Of a DNA stretch of 64,000 nt, positions 11,211 through 22,938 are shown piece by piece. Source of the stretch: Diabrotica undecimpunctata (lineage: Eukaryota; Arthropoda; Insecta; Coleoptera; Chrysomelidae); NCBI RefSeq assembly GCF_040954645.1, contig NC_092810.1, positions 14,246,377-14,310,376 on the forward strand, given 5' to 3'. The position numbers were made by a program, and so were the translations under genes. The notes under the pieces were generated by a model. The model worked only from the letters and a program-made list of their open reading frames with translations. It was not told where the DNA came from and ran no database searches. Numbering within the stretch: position 1 is the first letter of the stretch; every line of letters starts with the position of its first letter.

Positions 11211-12725
11211 TTAATTTTTTAAGTGCTGATAGCCGTTCTTTTTAATTGAATCAAATGCCTGTTTGAAGTCTATGAATAACATTTCCAATTCTAATTTATA
11301 CTCGTTTGCTTTTTCCATTATTTGTTTTATTGTGTGTATTGCATCTATTGTAGATCTTCCTTCTGTGAATCCACATTGGTACTGTCCTACTGTCTTCTTT
11401 GTGATCTTTGATAACCTCTTCTTTATTATTGATGTCAATATTTTATATGTTGTATTTAGTAACGTTATTCCTCTATAATTTTCGCAGATTTGTTGGTCTC
11501 CCTTTTTATGTACTGTTATGATCTGCCCTACCTCCCAGTCCCCTGGCATTTTCTCTTCTTTCCATATATTTTTCAATAGTGCCAGTATTTTTCCTCTTAG
11601 TTCCCTTCCCCCGTATTTTATTAGTTCCATATTATTGCCATCTTTACCAGGGGCTTTTCCATTTTTGCTTCTCTGTATTACTTCATCCAATTCCTCTAAT
11701 GTTGGTTCTTTTGAAATTTCGATATCTACTTCATCTGCTTCTTCTTCGTGCACCGTTTCCTCTTCGTTATGCATTTCTTCTTCTGTTGTTTCCTCCGTCA
11801 AGAGCTCTCTGTAGTAATCTCTCCATACTTGTTTGTATTCTTGGTCCTCTATTATCACTATTCCCTCTCTATTTTTTATTCCGTTTGTTTTGCCCTTGTA
11901 TTTTTTGTTTTGTTCTTTAATTTTTTTGTAAAAACTTTTCGTATTTCTGTTTGTTCTTTCCTGCTCTATTTCCTGCATTTTTTTGTCTACCCATCTTCTT
12001 TTATTTTGCCTTATCACTTTCTTAGCATTCCTTCTTAATTTTTCATATTCTTCTCTGTCTTCCTCTTTATCTGTTCTTAGCCATTTATTTCTGGCTTGCA
12101 CTTTTTTTCCTGTTATTTCTCTACATTCTTGGTTATACCATTCGTTTTTTGTTTTAGCCTGACTTTTACCTATCTGCATATTTGCACCTTCTTCTATTGA
12201 TTTTTTGATCGTCTCCCATTCTGTGTTTATATCTTCTGCTTTATATTTCTCTTTTATTTGAACTGTTACTGCCTCTTCATATTTTTTTCTTACTTCTTCA
12301 TTACTCATTTTATTGACATTCCACTTTTTATGTTGGTTTTTTTGTTTTGTTTCAATTTTAACTTTTTGTCTTATAGTGGCTGTAACCATGTAGTGGTCTG
12401 AATCTGCACACGCACCTCTGAACGTTCTTACATCTTTTATTGACGATTGCTTTTGTTTATTAATCATTATGTGATCAATTTGACTATATGTTTTCTGATC
12501 TGGTGACCTCCATGTTACCTTATGTATTTTAGGGTGTTCAAATTTTGTTGAGCTTATTAACAAATTTGTTCTTGTTGCTAGGTTACATAGTCTTTGCCCA
12601 TTGTCATTCGTGTTTTCGTGTATTGTATGCTTTCCTGCAATTTTTTGTAAAAAGTCCTCTTTTCCAATCTGGGCATTGAGGTCTCCTAGTACAAATATGA
12701 CATCTTCTTTGGGTATTTTTTCTAT
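11211..12725 (-). pseudogene. RTE LINE endonuclease C-terminus and RT start
   Basis: Apurinic-type endonuclease motifs are visible: VIFVLGDLNAQIG, NDNGQRLCNLA, QIDHIMI and a C-terminal SDHYMV. A lysine/glutamate-rich linker follows, then the first part of the reverse transcriptase: GKAPGKDGNNMELIKYGG, VHKKGDQQICENYRGI-type, QCGFTEGRST and FIDFKQAFDSIKK. The frame is open upstream to 13055, but everything beyond 12725 is antisense of the host LINE, so the real protein begins inside. The frame breaks at about 11240-11210, before the catalytic half. Its partner is the frame at 10222-11178. Confidence 0.8.
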
Positions 12726-12739
12726 TAAAGCAGCAATTA

Positions 12740-13075
12740 GACCTATATTAACATACACGGAGGAGACAAGACCTGACACATCTATAACGAGACGACTACT
12801 AGAAATAACAGAAATGAAAATACTCCGACGAATATCAGGGAAAAGTCTGTTGGATAGGGAGACAAGCGAAAACATGAGAAGAGCATGCAATATAGAAGAC
12901 ATCAATGGATGGGTGAATAAACGAAAACAGGAGTGGGACAAACACATTAGTTGAATGGCAGAGCATAGGACAGTACGAATAGCACGAGATAAGTCACCAA
13001 ATGGATGAAGAAGTATTGGCAGACTAAGAAAAAGATGGTGCGACAATTTAAACAATTTAGGAGGCTAATATTGAA
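12740..13075 (+). pseudogene. Family B LINE reverse transcriptase, C-terminal part
   Basis: This is the continuation of the LINE interrupted at 10130. It reads RPILTYTEETRPDTSITRRL, LEITEMKILRRISGKSLLDRE, MRRACNIEDINGWVNKRKQE. The closing tail is GGAGGCTAATATTGAAGAAG. The same end occurs as fragments at 8766-8984 (minus) and 17404-17545 (plus). The ETRPDT signature is familiar from LINEs of several insects. Confidence 0.8.
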
Positions 13076-14150
13076 GAAGAAACAAGTTTTAAAGTCTACA
13101 TACAAGAAGAAAGAAGAAGAAGAAGCTAAAAAATAAGTAAGTCTATGCAAACATCAGGTAAATCACAAAGAACATAAACATTATTACGTTATAAACGTCA
13201 CATCTGTATTAATTTATATTTAAATAATTATTTCATTTTATTTTATTTATTAATTTATTAATTACTTTAACTTCATTTCTCTTTTTACTATTTTTTATTT
13301 AAAAAGTAGTTGGCGCTCTCTGTTTTTCTTTTCTTCCTCTGTCTTTCTTTATTTTCTCTTTCTGTCCCGTAGACTAAAATATTCTTTTCCGTGTTGACAG
13401 ACAAGCTAATTCCATGTTCCGCCATATAGAAACGTTCTATGTCATCTGTGCTAACTTCATTTCAATCTCCCACTTAGTTTCTGTCAGTCAAGTTTTCTAA
13501 CGTAGTGGGAATATAATTTTTTGCCTCTTTTTGAAATTTATAAAAGAAGGCAAACATTATTATAATCCTCATTTTTATGGTCTACAAAATTCTCTTGGGT
13601 TTATTGGGGAAATTGAGTTTATTAACAACATTCCAGTTCCATTTGCCCCAACACAAATAAAATAAATATGAATATTTATTAACCATTGTAGGACCTAACC
13701 TGAATTCGTAACAAAATATGGAAATTTATTGACCATTGGAGGACCTAACATTTATAACACTCAAACAGCCCATTGAAGTCATAAGTATCAATAATTATTG
13801 TTAAGCTTTGGCAGGGTGGATTATTGTTTGTTTTTTATTCTTTTTAATAAATATGTTTAGTTAAAATTTGTTTTATTTGCTATCAGCTAAGAGTTCAGGT
13901 TCAATCCCTAGTTTAAGACAAGACGAACTCACACTTGAGATACTGAGCTAAGCAAGGTATAGACGATAAGCTCCCATGGTTGATTAAGGTATTATTTTTC
14001 TAATAGTACTTCAATTCTCTTTGGTAGTCTTATCGTTACAATATGTAATAAATAAAAAATAGCGATAAATGATTAATTTTGTAATCGTGTGAAAAAAATA
14101 TAAACTTTATCAAGGAGGTCACAAAAAATATCATATTATTTATACACTCT
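13076..14150. other. No gene recognised
   Basis: AT-rich. A near-repeat of AAATATGAATATTTATTAACCATTG-type sequence occurs twice at about 13665-13735 with the word GGACCTAAC following each. Nothing else can be identified. Confidence 0.4.
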
Positions 14151-15440
14151 CTTCTTCTTAAAGTGCCTATCCGTTCCGGATGTTGGCGATCATCATGGCT
14201 ATCTTTACTTTATTTATTGCAGCGCGGAACAGTTCAGTGGTAGTCGTGTTATACCACTTTCGTAAATTTTGAAGCCAGGAAATGCGTCTTCTTCCCGGTC
14301 CTCTCTTAGCATTTACTTTCCCTTGGAGAATCAGCTGGAGAAGGCCGTAACGTTCTTGATTTCTCATTACGTGTCCTAGATATTTCAACTTTTTAGTTTT
14401 GACGGTCATGAGAATTTCACATTCTTTCCCCATTCTACGCAGGACCTCCACATTAGTAACTCTGTCAACCAAGGATATACGTAAGATGCGCCTATAACAC
14501 CACATTTCGAATGCTGCGAGCCGATTCATAGATGCAACAGTCAGTATCCATGCTTCCATTCCGTAAAGCAGAACTGTGAATATGTAGCAGTTCAATAGAC
14601 AGCATTTTGTTTTTAATGATATGTCTCGACTGTTGAAAATGGTTCTCATTCTAACGAATGCCGCTTTTGCTTTTATTATTCGCTGTTTAATTTCTGTTGA
14701 GTGGTCCCATTGGCTATTTAAATTGGTGCCTAGATATGTATATTGCTCGACTCTTTCGATATTCTGTTGGTTGATTGTAAGATGAGCGTTTAGTATTGGT
14801 TTTTTACTAATTGTCATAAATTTGGTTTTCTTTATGTTAAGAGCTAGTCCGTATCTGTTGCTGACTTCTGTTATGCGATTTGTTAATATCTGTAAGTCAT
14901 TCAGATTATCGGCAAAAACTATAGTGTCATCTGATTATCTGATGTTATTCAACCATTCACCGTTTAGTAGTATTCGTTTCGCACAACCGTCTAAAGCTTC
15001 CTTAAATACCCATTCAGAATAAATGTTGAACAACAATGGAGACAAAATACAGCCCTGTCGTACTCCACGTTCTATTGCAATTTTATCAGTTAACTGGTCT
15101 TCTATTTTGATTTTGGCCGTTTAATTGTAGTAAATGTTTCTGATAATTCTAAGATCTTTGTTGTCAATTCCAATTTCTTGCATTACAGTCATTAATTTGT
15201 CATGTTTTACTCTGTCAAATGCCTTCTGGTAATCTATAAAGCATACGTATATGTCACAATTCACATCCCTGCATCTCTGAAATAGCACATGTACAGTAAA
15301 AAGGGCCTCCCATGTTCCCAGAGCATCACGAAATCCGAATTGTGTTCTTGTTAGTTGTTCCTCACATTTTGTATATATTCTTTTGTGAATGACCTTTAGA
15401 AATGTTTTAGAAATATTTATACATCCTAGTATATCTTAAA
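14151..15440 (-). pseudogene. Family A LINE, RT and C-terminus
   Basis: From 15440 leftward the broken frame gives an RT start (TQFGFRDALGTWEALF-like), CFIDYQKAFDRVKHDK, the catalytic motif near 14945-14920 (read as SDDTIVFADN) and RYGLALNIKKTKF. An open stretch at 14817-14167 carries the thumb and tail: VEQYTYLGTNLNSQ, MWCYRRILRISLVDRVTNVE, KYLGHVMRN, RRRISWLQNLRKWYNTTTTE and VKIAMMIANIRNG. The tail is TAAGAAGAAGAG. The 5' endonuclease is missing and stops interrupt the RT, so it is a 5'-truncated dead copy. Confidence 0.8.
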
Positions 15441-17403
15441 AATACTATTGGATAGTTGAATAATACAAAGAAAATATAAGAATTCAATAAAGTCGTTTTA
15501 AGCAACACTACTAATTTTTAAACCTCGCACGCCTGCTTACTAAAACACTTTACAATTTCCTTTGAAATAAATTGTCCACGTGCTTGAGGTCGATTTTCAC
15601 TTTAGATTCCTTGGCCGTTGTGGAAATCATTTCACGTATAATAACAGCGACTTCGCTTTAGTGGTCATATTCACTTGATACTATATGAAGATGGGATATT
15701 TCCAATCTCGTAAAATTTAGGAATCTTTTATATAACCATAGTATATCCCTGCACTACCTCTGTATCAATATTTTAAATAAAATTGGAAAATCCGATCGCA
15801 GTTTCTTTTCAATAAGAGGTTAGAGACCATTTATAAAGGTCAAATGTAAGCGGCTTAAGTAAAGTGGCTACTGTTTCAATCATTTTATTGAAAATTTAGG
15901 TTTAAGGTTAAACAATGAGAAGAAAACAGGTAACTCAAACATTTAATGATTAAAAGCTAAAATAAATGAATTTAAACTAAACAATAATCGTTTAAATACT
16001 GATAATCTGGATGCCAACTTCAGCCCCTAACTACTGCCTACTCTTGCGCTCCTAATTAAAAAGCAATTGAACTTTGTACGTCCTAGGTTTTAATCCAACG
16101 TGACCGGAACTATAACGGGAAGTCGGTACTTGTAATTTTGCATCGATTGATATACGACTGCAATAATTTTGAATCATTTTTGTGAAACTTCTGCTCATAA
16201 GTTTTTAACTGGAAGCCATATAAAACCGGAAGTATAAATTTGTTTGGTCTTGACAATGCGCGTCGAATAATACATCGCTTAAACTATTTCCATAAACCAT
16301 AAGCTGCGCCTTTTCAGAAAACTGTGCTGTTGCACTTTTAATTTGTTCTTTGAGAAGGCAGCACGTACTGTAAGTATTGGAGGTAGGTAACATAAAACCT
16401 ATGTTATTATTTTACTTAGTTTACTAATACTTAACTCACTACTAAGATGTAATCTTTTGGACTCCTGTCTTTTCTAATCTGATTCAGCTCCTCTAAGCAT
16501 TCTTATGTACTCTCGACACTTTCCTTCTTCAGATAGTTCTTATTTTTGGTAGAGACACCTCCTCTTTTCCCTTCAATGCAAACTCAAAATGCACTTTGTT
16601 GGCGTTTTTATTGTAGTTTCTCCCATACCAATAACAGTGCATAAAACCTTTACATATACAGAAGTTTTAGCACCAGAGACAGTTGAAAAAAGTATTGTAT
16701 TGAGTACTTTCGCTCAGGTCCAGGTTTATTTTTTGGGTGTTTTTGGTTACCGATCTAGGCCTATGTCTTTTGATTTGTGTTGTATGAATCAGACTGGCAA
16801 TTATATTGTCTTGTGTTTTCGTGTATGGAATTTCGTGTTTCGTGTATAAAACTCTTCTTTGAAAATCTCTTCTTCGTTGATGTAAGGCCTGACGATAGGC
16901 CTTATATTTATACACGTGAAATGTTTATTGTTGTGCTTAAATGGTACAAAAACTGGGGCTCTTCTAGGAGCTACAAACTTGGTAAATTTTTCACTTTTCC
17001 TTTTTTCTCCTGTAACTCTTCTCTTTCTAGTCCCTCCATTTCCTTCACCAACACTTACACTTTCATCTGCCTGACCCATTATTTTTTAAATAATAAAGTA
17101 ATTACTAATTGTTTTTAAATAATTTGACGATAGACCCACACATAACCTCAAATTTGTAAAATTCACTGGGTCAGCTGAGTGGCATTGTTAAATATAAATA
17201 AGCTGGTTAGCATGGACCAGTTTAGTAGAAATAAGTTGTTTTGCATGTAAAGGTGATTTTTAACATGCTTTTACCATTGGTAGTAATTTTTTTTGCATGA
17301 ATCAGATAAAATAAACCACTTTGGTTATAACAGAATAATGTATTGACACAACTTAACTTTGATTTTTGTGTGTCTTAAGGCTGTTTGCATGTTACCTCCT
17401 CAT
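15441..17403. other. No gene recognised
   Basis: About 2 kb without a motif I can name. Open frames at 16589-17118 on both strands overlap each other and lack family signatures. No long repeat was seen. Confidence 0.4.
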
Positions 17404-17545
17404 GTAGACCAAACACATTAGTAGAATGGCAAAAGATAGCACAAGATAAGTGACCAAATGAACGAAGAAGTACTGGCAGACCAAGAAAAAATGGTGCGAT
17501 AATTTAAACAATTTAGGAGGCTAATATTGAAGAAGAAATAGGCTA
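17404..17545 (+). mobile_element. Family B LINE 3'-end fragment
   Basis: It matches 12940-13085: CAAACACATTAGTAGAATGGC, then CAGACCAAGAAAAAATGGTG and the closing GGAGGCTAATATTGAAG. Only about 140 bp remain, so this is a severe 5' truncation. Confidence 0.7.
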
Positions 17546-17901
17546 CTGCACAACACTGGACATGAACTCCCTGATAAGTGTTTTGAAATTTTAGAATCAT
17601 TCCCTATTAAATATCGCAGTTAACCACTGCAAGCCAAAACGCTGATAAAGAGCCGTTCCTACTGTATGGCTGGTAACCCCTGAAGTACCTCGTCTAACAT
17701 TCTTGGCAAAATTCACCCAAATTCTTCTTGTGCGCTCCTTATATATCATTTACACAAACAGGCCATCTTCTGAATCCCAGCTCCTTAGTAATCCACTATT
17801 TCTCCACCAATACAGCAATCATCACGTTTATTATACCGCCATTACACCGAAAAAAAAGGAGTACCCCTTCCTTGAAGAGGCGTTAACACTAGAAGCACCA
17901 G

Positions 17902-18240
17902 AGCGGTCATTTTGACTGCTTTTCATTTTTGACACTCTGTATTACCTATTCATAAATGTTTTAGAAACTTGATAAATCATGACTTTTCCTAGATCTATTT
18001 GAAGATTATAATTTCTCTTTTACAGGTACTTAGCGTAATTACTTTTTAAGATATGGTAACGTATACCTAGAACTACCATATAGCAGTGATTTTGACTGCT
18101 TTCTATTTTCGACCCTCATTAGTCTAGAGTATTATTCATTCATATTTATTTTACAAAATTTATGATTTGGGACTTTATTATTTACTTGAGGATTATAATT
18201 TCTCTTTTACAGGTACTTAGTATAATTACATTTTGAATAT
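17902..18240 (+). repeat. Imperfect tandem duplication in piggyBac 5' region
   Basis: Two copies of a roughly 180-187 bp unit lie side by side. AGCGGTCATTTTGACTGCTT (17902) matches AGCAGTGATTTTGACTGCTT (18082). GATTATAATTTCTCTTTTAC followed by AGGTACTTAG at 18004 recurs at 18191. Subterminal duplications can carry transposase or promoter sites; that role is inference. Confidence 0.75.
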
Positions 18241-18480
18241 ATTTATGTTGATGTCTACCTAGAAAAATGCGGTCCTAATGACGAGGTAGTCTAATTTTTG
18301 TTCTACTTTTCTGGGAAGTTTTTACTTATTTTATGTATAAAATACATCGAAAATATTTGTTATTATGTAGTTTGAGTATACTCTTTGCAATTGCATGTTC
18401 AATCTGTATTTTGATTAATTTTACATTGTGATTTTTATTATTTCTGCTGTTATCATATTTGATAACAACATAACCGATAT

Positions 18481-20094
18481 TTGACTCAGCAGGAGCTATT
18501 AGAGTGTCTACAGAATTTGTCAGAAGATGAATCTGTAGCAGAGTTATCTGATGACGATGTATCCGATAATGAAGTTGACGAGTATGTGCCTAATACAATT
18601 GATCAAGGACATTCATCGGGCAGTGATTCTGAAGGTGAAGTTGAGATTGAGGTGATGCCCAGTACTACCGCTTCAACTTCGAATGCAGACTTCAATACAT
18701 CTTCAGAACTGATTACCAATCAGGTAAGAGGAATTCGCAGAAGCAATTTAGAGAATTCTTCCATAGATACCATAGGATGGGAGTTACTTGACAACAATGC
18801 TAGTACACCAGGTAAGCAACTATATTATATTAGTAGCTTCTATTTATGTATTCACTTGGGTGTATAATATTTTTGAGCATATTCTTCATATGTCACGAAT
18901 ATTGGCGATAATCATGGCAATATTTACCTTATCTGCAGGATGTTCTTCTTCCTGGACCCCGTTTTCCAAATATTTTTCCTTGCAGGATGGCTTGTAGAAG
19001 AGGACATCTAGATTCATTTCGCACAATGTTTTCGAAATATTGTAACTTTCGAGATTTGATAGTGGTCCACGGGATTTGAAGTGTTCTCCGATTTAGCCAC
19101 AGCTCGAATGCTTCCAATTTTCTGCATATATTTTCGTCAAGGTCAACTATTCAACACCATAAGAAAGAACAGAGAAGACGTAGCATCGCAGCATCCTTAC
19201 TTTTATACCAAGAGAGAGGTATGGCTCTTGAAGAAGGCCCCCATCTGGTTGAAGGTGGATCTAGCTTTTCCGATGTGCTCTCTTATTTCTTGGTTGTTGT
19301 TCCATTCTTTATTTATTACGGTGCCATTTATTTAAATAAATAAATAAATGAGTATATACCTGCATACTAATTTATCTCGTTCATTTTAGGAAGGCGTACC
19401 AGTCAAAATGTTCTAAAGGAAGCTGCCTCACCAACCCCTCATGCTAAGAGAAGCATTATTAGAGATTCTGCAGCTAGTGCATGGCGGCTGTTGATTGATG
19501 AATGCATACTCCGTAACATAAAATCATGTACTGTTGCTGAAGGTAGAAGAAAACTCAAAGATGAAAATTGGCACATTTCTATTGAAGAAATCGAAGCATT
19601 TATATCCTCCATATTTACACTCGAATGATATTAAAATGGACACAGATAAAAAGAAAAAACCGGAAACCATCATCTTCTACAACCAGACAAAATACGGAGT
19701 AGACGTAGTAGATCAGATGGCTAGACTGTATTCAACCAAATCTGCTTCAAGAAGATGGCCGTTGCAAGTTTTTTTTAATATTTTAGATATGGAAGGAATA
19801 AATGCTTGGGTTCTGTATAAGAAAGTTACGAGCAGTCAAATATCTAGGTAGGATTTCCTACTTCAGTTAGCAGAAGAATTGCGAGAAGATCACATGACTA
19901 AGGGCAGGACAACATCAACGGATACAAATCCAAGAGGTACAAAAAAACTACCAAATAATAAACGTAAGCAGTGTCAAACAGGGAATTGCAACAAAAATAA
20001 AACATTTGAAATTTGTCATATATGTAAAAAATTTGTGTGTGGGTCATGTACAAGCAAAATAGAAACATTTTGCTACTGCATAAATTGTACTTAA
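18481..20094 (+). pseudogene. piggyBac transposase with intron and core deletion
   Basis: Exon 1 (18481-18811) encodes an acidic N-terminus (QQELLECLQNLSEDESV, DVSDNEVDEYVP). It begins without an in-frame ATG, so the true start is lost or lies upstream. A GT-AG intron, 18812-19389, fits perfectly: joining STPG to RRTSQNVLKEAA keeps the frame. Exon 2 runs to IEEIEAFISSIF and a stop at about 19628. The next block, in another frame (from about 19620), starts at KKKPETIIFYNQTKYGVDVV with DQMARLYSTKSASRRWP, the region around the third catalytic Asp. A C-terminal cysteine finger (CQTGNC, CHICKKFVCGSC) ends at 20094. The middle third of the protein, with the first two catalytic Asp residues, is absent. 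Confidence 0.8.
18887..19330 (-). mobile_element. Family A LINE fragment inside the piggyBac intron
   Basis: Minus-strand pieces read EAFELWLNRRTLQIPWT, SRKLQYFENIVRNE, LLQAILQGKIFGKRGPGRRT. This is the conserved tail of family A LINEs. It lies wholly within the 18812-19389 intron, opposite to the piggyBac gene, so splicing could remove it. A short AAAT repeat (19333-19349) follows. Confidence 0.75.
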
Positions 20095-20279
20095 ATAATT
20101 AAATAATTTATTTAAATATATTAAATATGTCTTTTATTATTAGTTATTAACTCAATATAGGTTTTTATCAAATAAAAAAGAATACAAAAACGGCTGGCAA
20201 TAAAAAATTCTAATATCTGTCATTTTGACCGCCGGTGGTGCTTCTTGGTATGCACAAATGCTGGTGCTTCTAGTGTTAA

Positions 20280-21209
20280 GCCTAAACAAGGTTAAAACTC
20301 TGGCTCCTCTAATAGTTATTTTTCGGTGCCAAGTAATTAATTTTTGTAAGAATTCTGATAAGTTTGACGGCAAATAAAATTTTTTTAAGTTCAGATTCTT
20401 ATACTTTTTACCCTTATTAGAATCGATTTTAACATTTATTTTATAAATAAAACAAAGCAATAAAATGGTAACGTACTTACCTCGAAAAATTGCTATTTAA
20501 CTATTTTTGTTTTAAATAAATATTTTATAGTACAAAGGAGCTTTAATTTATCTGGTATTCAACCTGAAAATTTGTCTTTATGGGATCTCATCTCCCCTTG
20601 GCCTATTATTCGTCACTCTATTTGTAGAAACATGGCGACTAATCTTGCCCCGGCATCGCATTTTACCATTGATAATTTACAGTAAATTAAACATCACTTT
20701 AAAGAACAACTCCGACCTCTTTTTACGTCAAGTTTTTCCAATTTAAAAAGCGTCCTGCTGGGAAATTTTCTTTCACAATGCACATTTTCAGCGGTTTTAA
20801 TATTTTAAATGAGTATCTTGTGAAGCAACATGGCTGTTGGTCGTTCAGGAGAACAATAATATACTAGTTGGGTTCCACTTACGTAGGTTGTTTATATAAA
20901 TTTTAACTTGGTATAATTTAACTAAGGAACTTATCCTTTAAAAACGGTTTAGAATTTTTAGTATATTTGGTAATAATACACATTTGTGATAAACAAAATG
21001 AAAATTTACATTAAATAAACAATCTGTGTGATTTTGAAAATAAAATTACAATAAAATAAGTAATTTTAACAAAATTTGGTTAACTAATGCTTTTCCAGAA
21101 GTAACCCAAAGTAACCAAACAACTCACAAGACAAAAATCTGTAATAAGAAAGGAACTAAAATGAGGACCTTGCTACAAGAAGGGAGCAGGTCCATTGTTG
21201 GTCAAATTT
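20280..21209. other. No gene recognised
   Basis: AT-rich, no motif or repeat that I can support. Confidence 0.4.
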
Positions 21210-22600
21210 TAGTTTATCTTCTTCAAGTGCCATCTCCGCGGCGGAGGTCGGCAATCATCATAGCTATTCGGACTTTTGAGACGGCTGCTCTGAAAAGTTT
21301 ATTTGATGTACATCCGTACCACTCTCTCAGGTTGCGCAGCCATGACATTCTACGCCTCCCTATGCTTTTCTTTCCTTTGATCTTTCCCTGCATAATCAGT
21401 TGGAGCAAGGTGTATTTCTCTCCACGTGTAATATGTCCGAGATATTCTAATTTTCTTGTTTTTATTGAATTTAAAATTTCCATTTCTTTGTTCATCCTTC
21501 CCAGAACCTCTTTGTTTGTGACGTGTTCTGTCCATGATATTTTCAAAATTCTTCTGTACGCCCACAGCTCAAATAATTTCAGTTTTTTTATTGATGTCGC
21601 ATTCAAGGTCCAAGATTCCATTCCATAAAATAAAGTCAAAAAACATAGCACCTTGCCAACCTAACTCTTAGTTCCAGTTTTAAATCCCTGGTACATAGAA
21701 CTCTTCTCATTTTGTTGAAATTTGCTCTAGCCTTTTCTACTCTTATTTTTATCTCCTGATTGTAATCATTTGTGGAGTTAATCATTGCTCCCAGGTATGC
21801 ATATTTGTCCAATTGTTCGACGTTGGTTTCGTTTATTAGAAGATTCTCGTTATTTCTTTGAGTTTTCGATATTCTCATAAATTTCGTCTTCTTGATATTC
21901 ATTGTTGAACCATACTCTTTTTTATACTCTGCTATTCTGGTCACCAGTCTCTGAAGATCTTCAATGTTTTCGGCTAAGATCACAGTGTCGTCCGCATATC
22001 TAATGTTGTTAATGGGAACTCCATTTACCTTTATTCCAGCTGTTTCACCCTCAAGAGCTTTTTTCAGGACCTCTTCAGAGTAGGCATAGAAAAGAATTGG
22101 CGACAATACGCATCCCTGTCTTACTCCACATCTAATTTCAATTTCTTCTGACAGCTGTTCGTTAACACGTACTTTTGCTCGCTGTTTACAGCATAAATTT
22201 GATATTTTCTTGAGGTCTTTGTAGTCACTCTTCTTTGATTTCAAGACATCATTAATTGTTTATGTCGTACTTCATCGAATGCTTTACTATAGTCAATGAA
22301 ACATGCGTATATATCTTGATTGACGTCCAGGCATCTTTGTATTAGTATATTAAGTGAACAAAGAGCTTCACGTGTTCCTAGGCCTTTGCGAAAACCAAAT
22401 TGTGTATTATTAACGTCTATGTCCAGTTTGTGATATATTCGGTTATGGATGACTTTAAGTAGTAACTTTAGCATATGAGACATTAAGCTAATGGTGCGGT
22501 AATCGCTGCATTCTCTTGCGTTTTTCTTTTTAGGGAGACAAATAAAAATAGATGTTAACCACTCTTTGGGTAAAAGAGTGGTTAAGATATTATGTATAAA
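21210..22600 (-). pseudogene. Family A LINE, 5'-truncated
   Basis: Three overlapping open blocks make one protein. 22590-22241 gives CLPKKKNARECSDYRTISLM, QFGFRKGLGTREAL and ACFIDYSKAFDEVRHKQ. 22244-21636 gives IEIRCGVRQGCVLSPILFY, the catalytic NIRYADDTVILAEN and KKYAYLGAM-like thumb. 21651-21223 gives LFELWAYRRILKISWTEHVT and KVRIAMMIADLRRGDGT. Frameshifts near 22244 and 21645 separate them. The tail (GAAGAAGAT on the minus strand) is at about 21210-21220. The endonuclease is missing. With only two frameshifts, this is one of the better preserved family A copies. Confidence 0.85.
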
Positions 22601-22938
22601 ATATTAGTTGAATCGATTAGTAAAATAAAGAAGCAGATCCATGTATAAATGGTAAACCTATAACTGTTTATGTACCTGCCTCCGAAATTGTTTGCTGCAA
22701 GAAGGATGCAACTCCAGAGCTACCCCCTTCTTTCACCAAGCATCGAGAAAATTCGGCTGTAACCGTTAGCTTGGCCTCGAATGGAATCTACGAAAGTTTA
22801 AGTTTAGTTTTAGTATTCAGTTTATGATTCAGTCGATTGTAGTCCATTGCTCTAATGGCATTTTAAGAATGTTGACCACTTATGTTTCTATACAACTGAT
22901 TATTTATTTTATAAGTGTTTTTTATTATTTATTTTATC

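Larger units (their letters stand above)
10131..12725 (-). mobile_element. RTE-type LINE nested in family B LINE
   Basis: TAAAGCAGCAATTA occurs at 10117-10130 and 12726-12739, a perfect 14-bp TSD. Between them lies a minus-strand LINE whose 3' end is a short TA repeat (10131-10142). This matches the simple-repeat tail usual for RTE elements. The 5' end is truncated inside the endonuclease domain at 12725. Removing the element rejoins the family B LINE (IYKAAI + RPILTYT). A few frameshifts near 11210-11240 are the only obvious damage, so the insertion is fairly young. Confidence 0.85.
17887..20275 (+). mobile_element. Internally deleted piggyBac transposon, 2389 bp
   Basis: TTAA (17883-17886) plus CACTAGAAGCACCAG (17887-17901) is mirrored exactly by CTGGTGCTTCTAGTG (20261-20275) plus TTAA (20276-20279). 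A subterminal GCGGTCA-TTTTGAC motif follows on the left, and a related copy with AAGAAGCACCACCG precedes the right end. The TSD and ends are intact, but the transposase has lost its catalytic centre. It is thus a non-autonomous derivative that could have been moved by a full-length relative. Confidence 0.9.

Noticed and set aside
11518..12038. Several plus-strand frames rich in Ser, Leu and Phe
   Set aside because: Antisense of the RTE coding region, where Lys/Glu-rich codons read as Phe/Leu/Ser on the other strand.
12726..13055. Upstream 110 codons of the long minus frame 11211-13055
   Set aside because: They are antisense to the family B LINE and lie outside the TSD-bounded RTE insert; the frame is open by chance.
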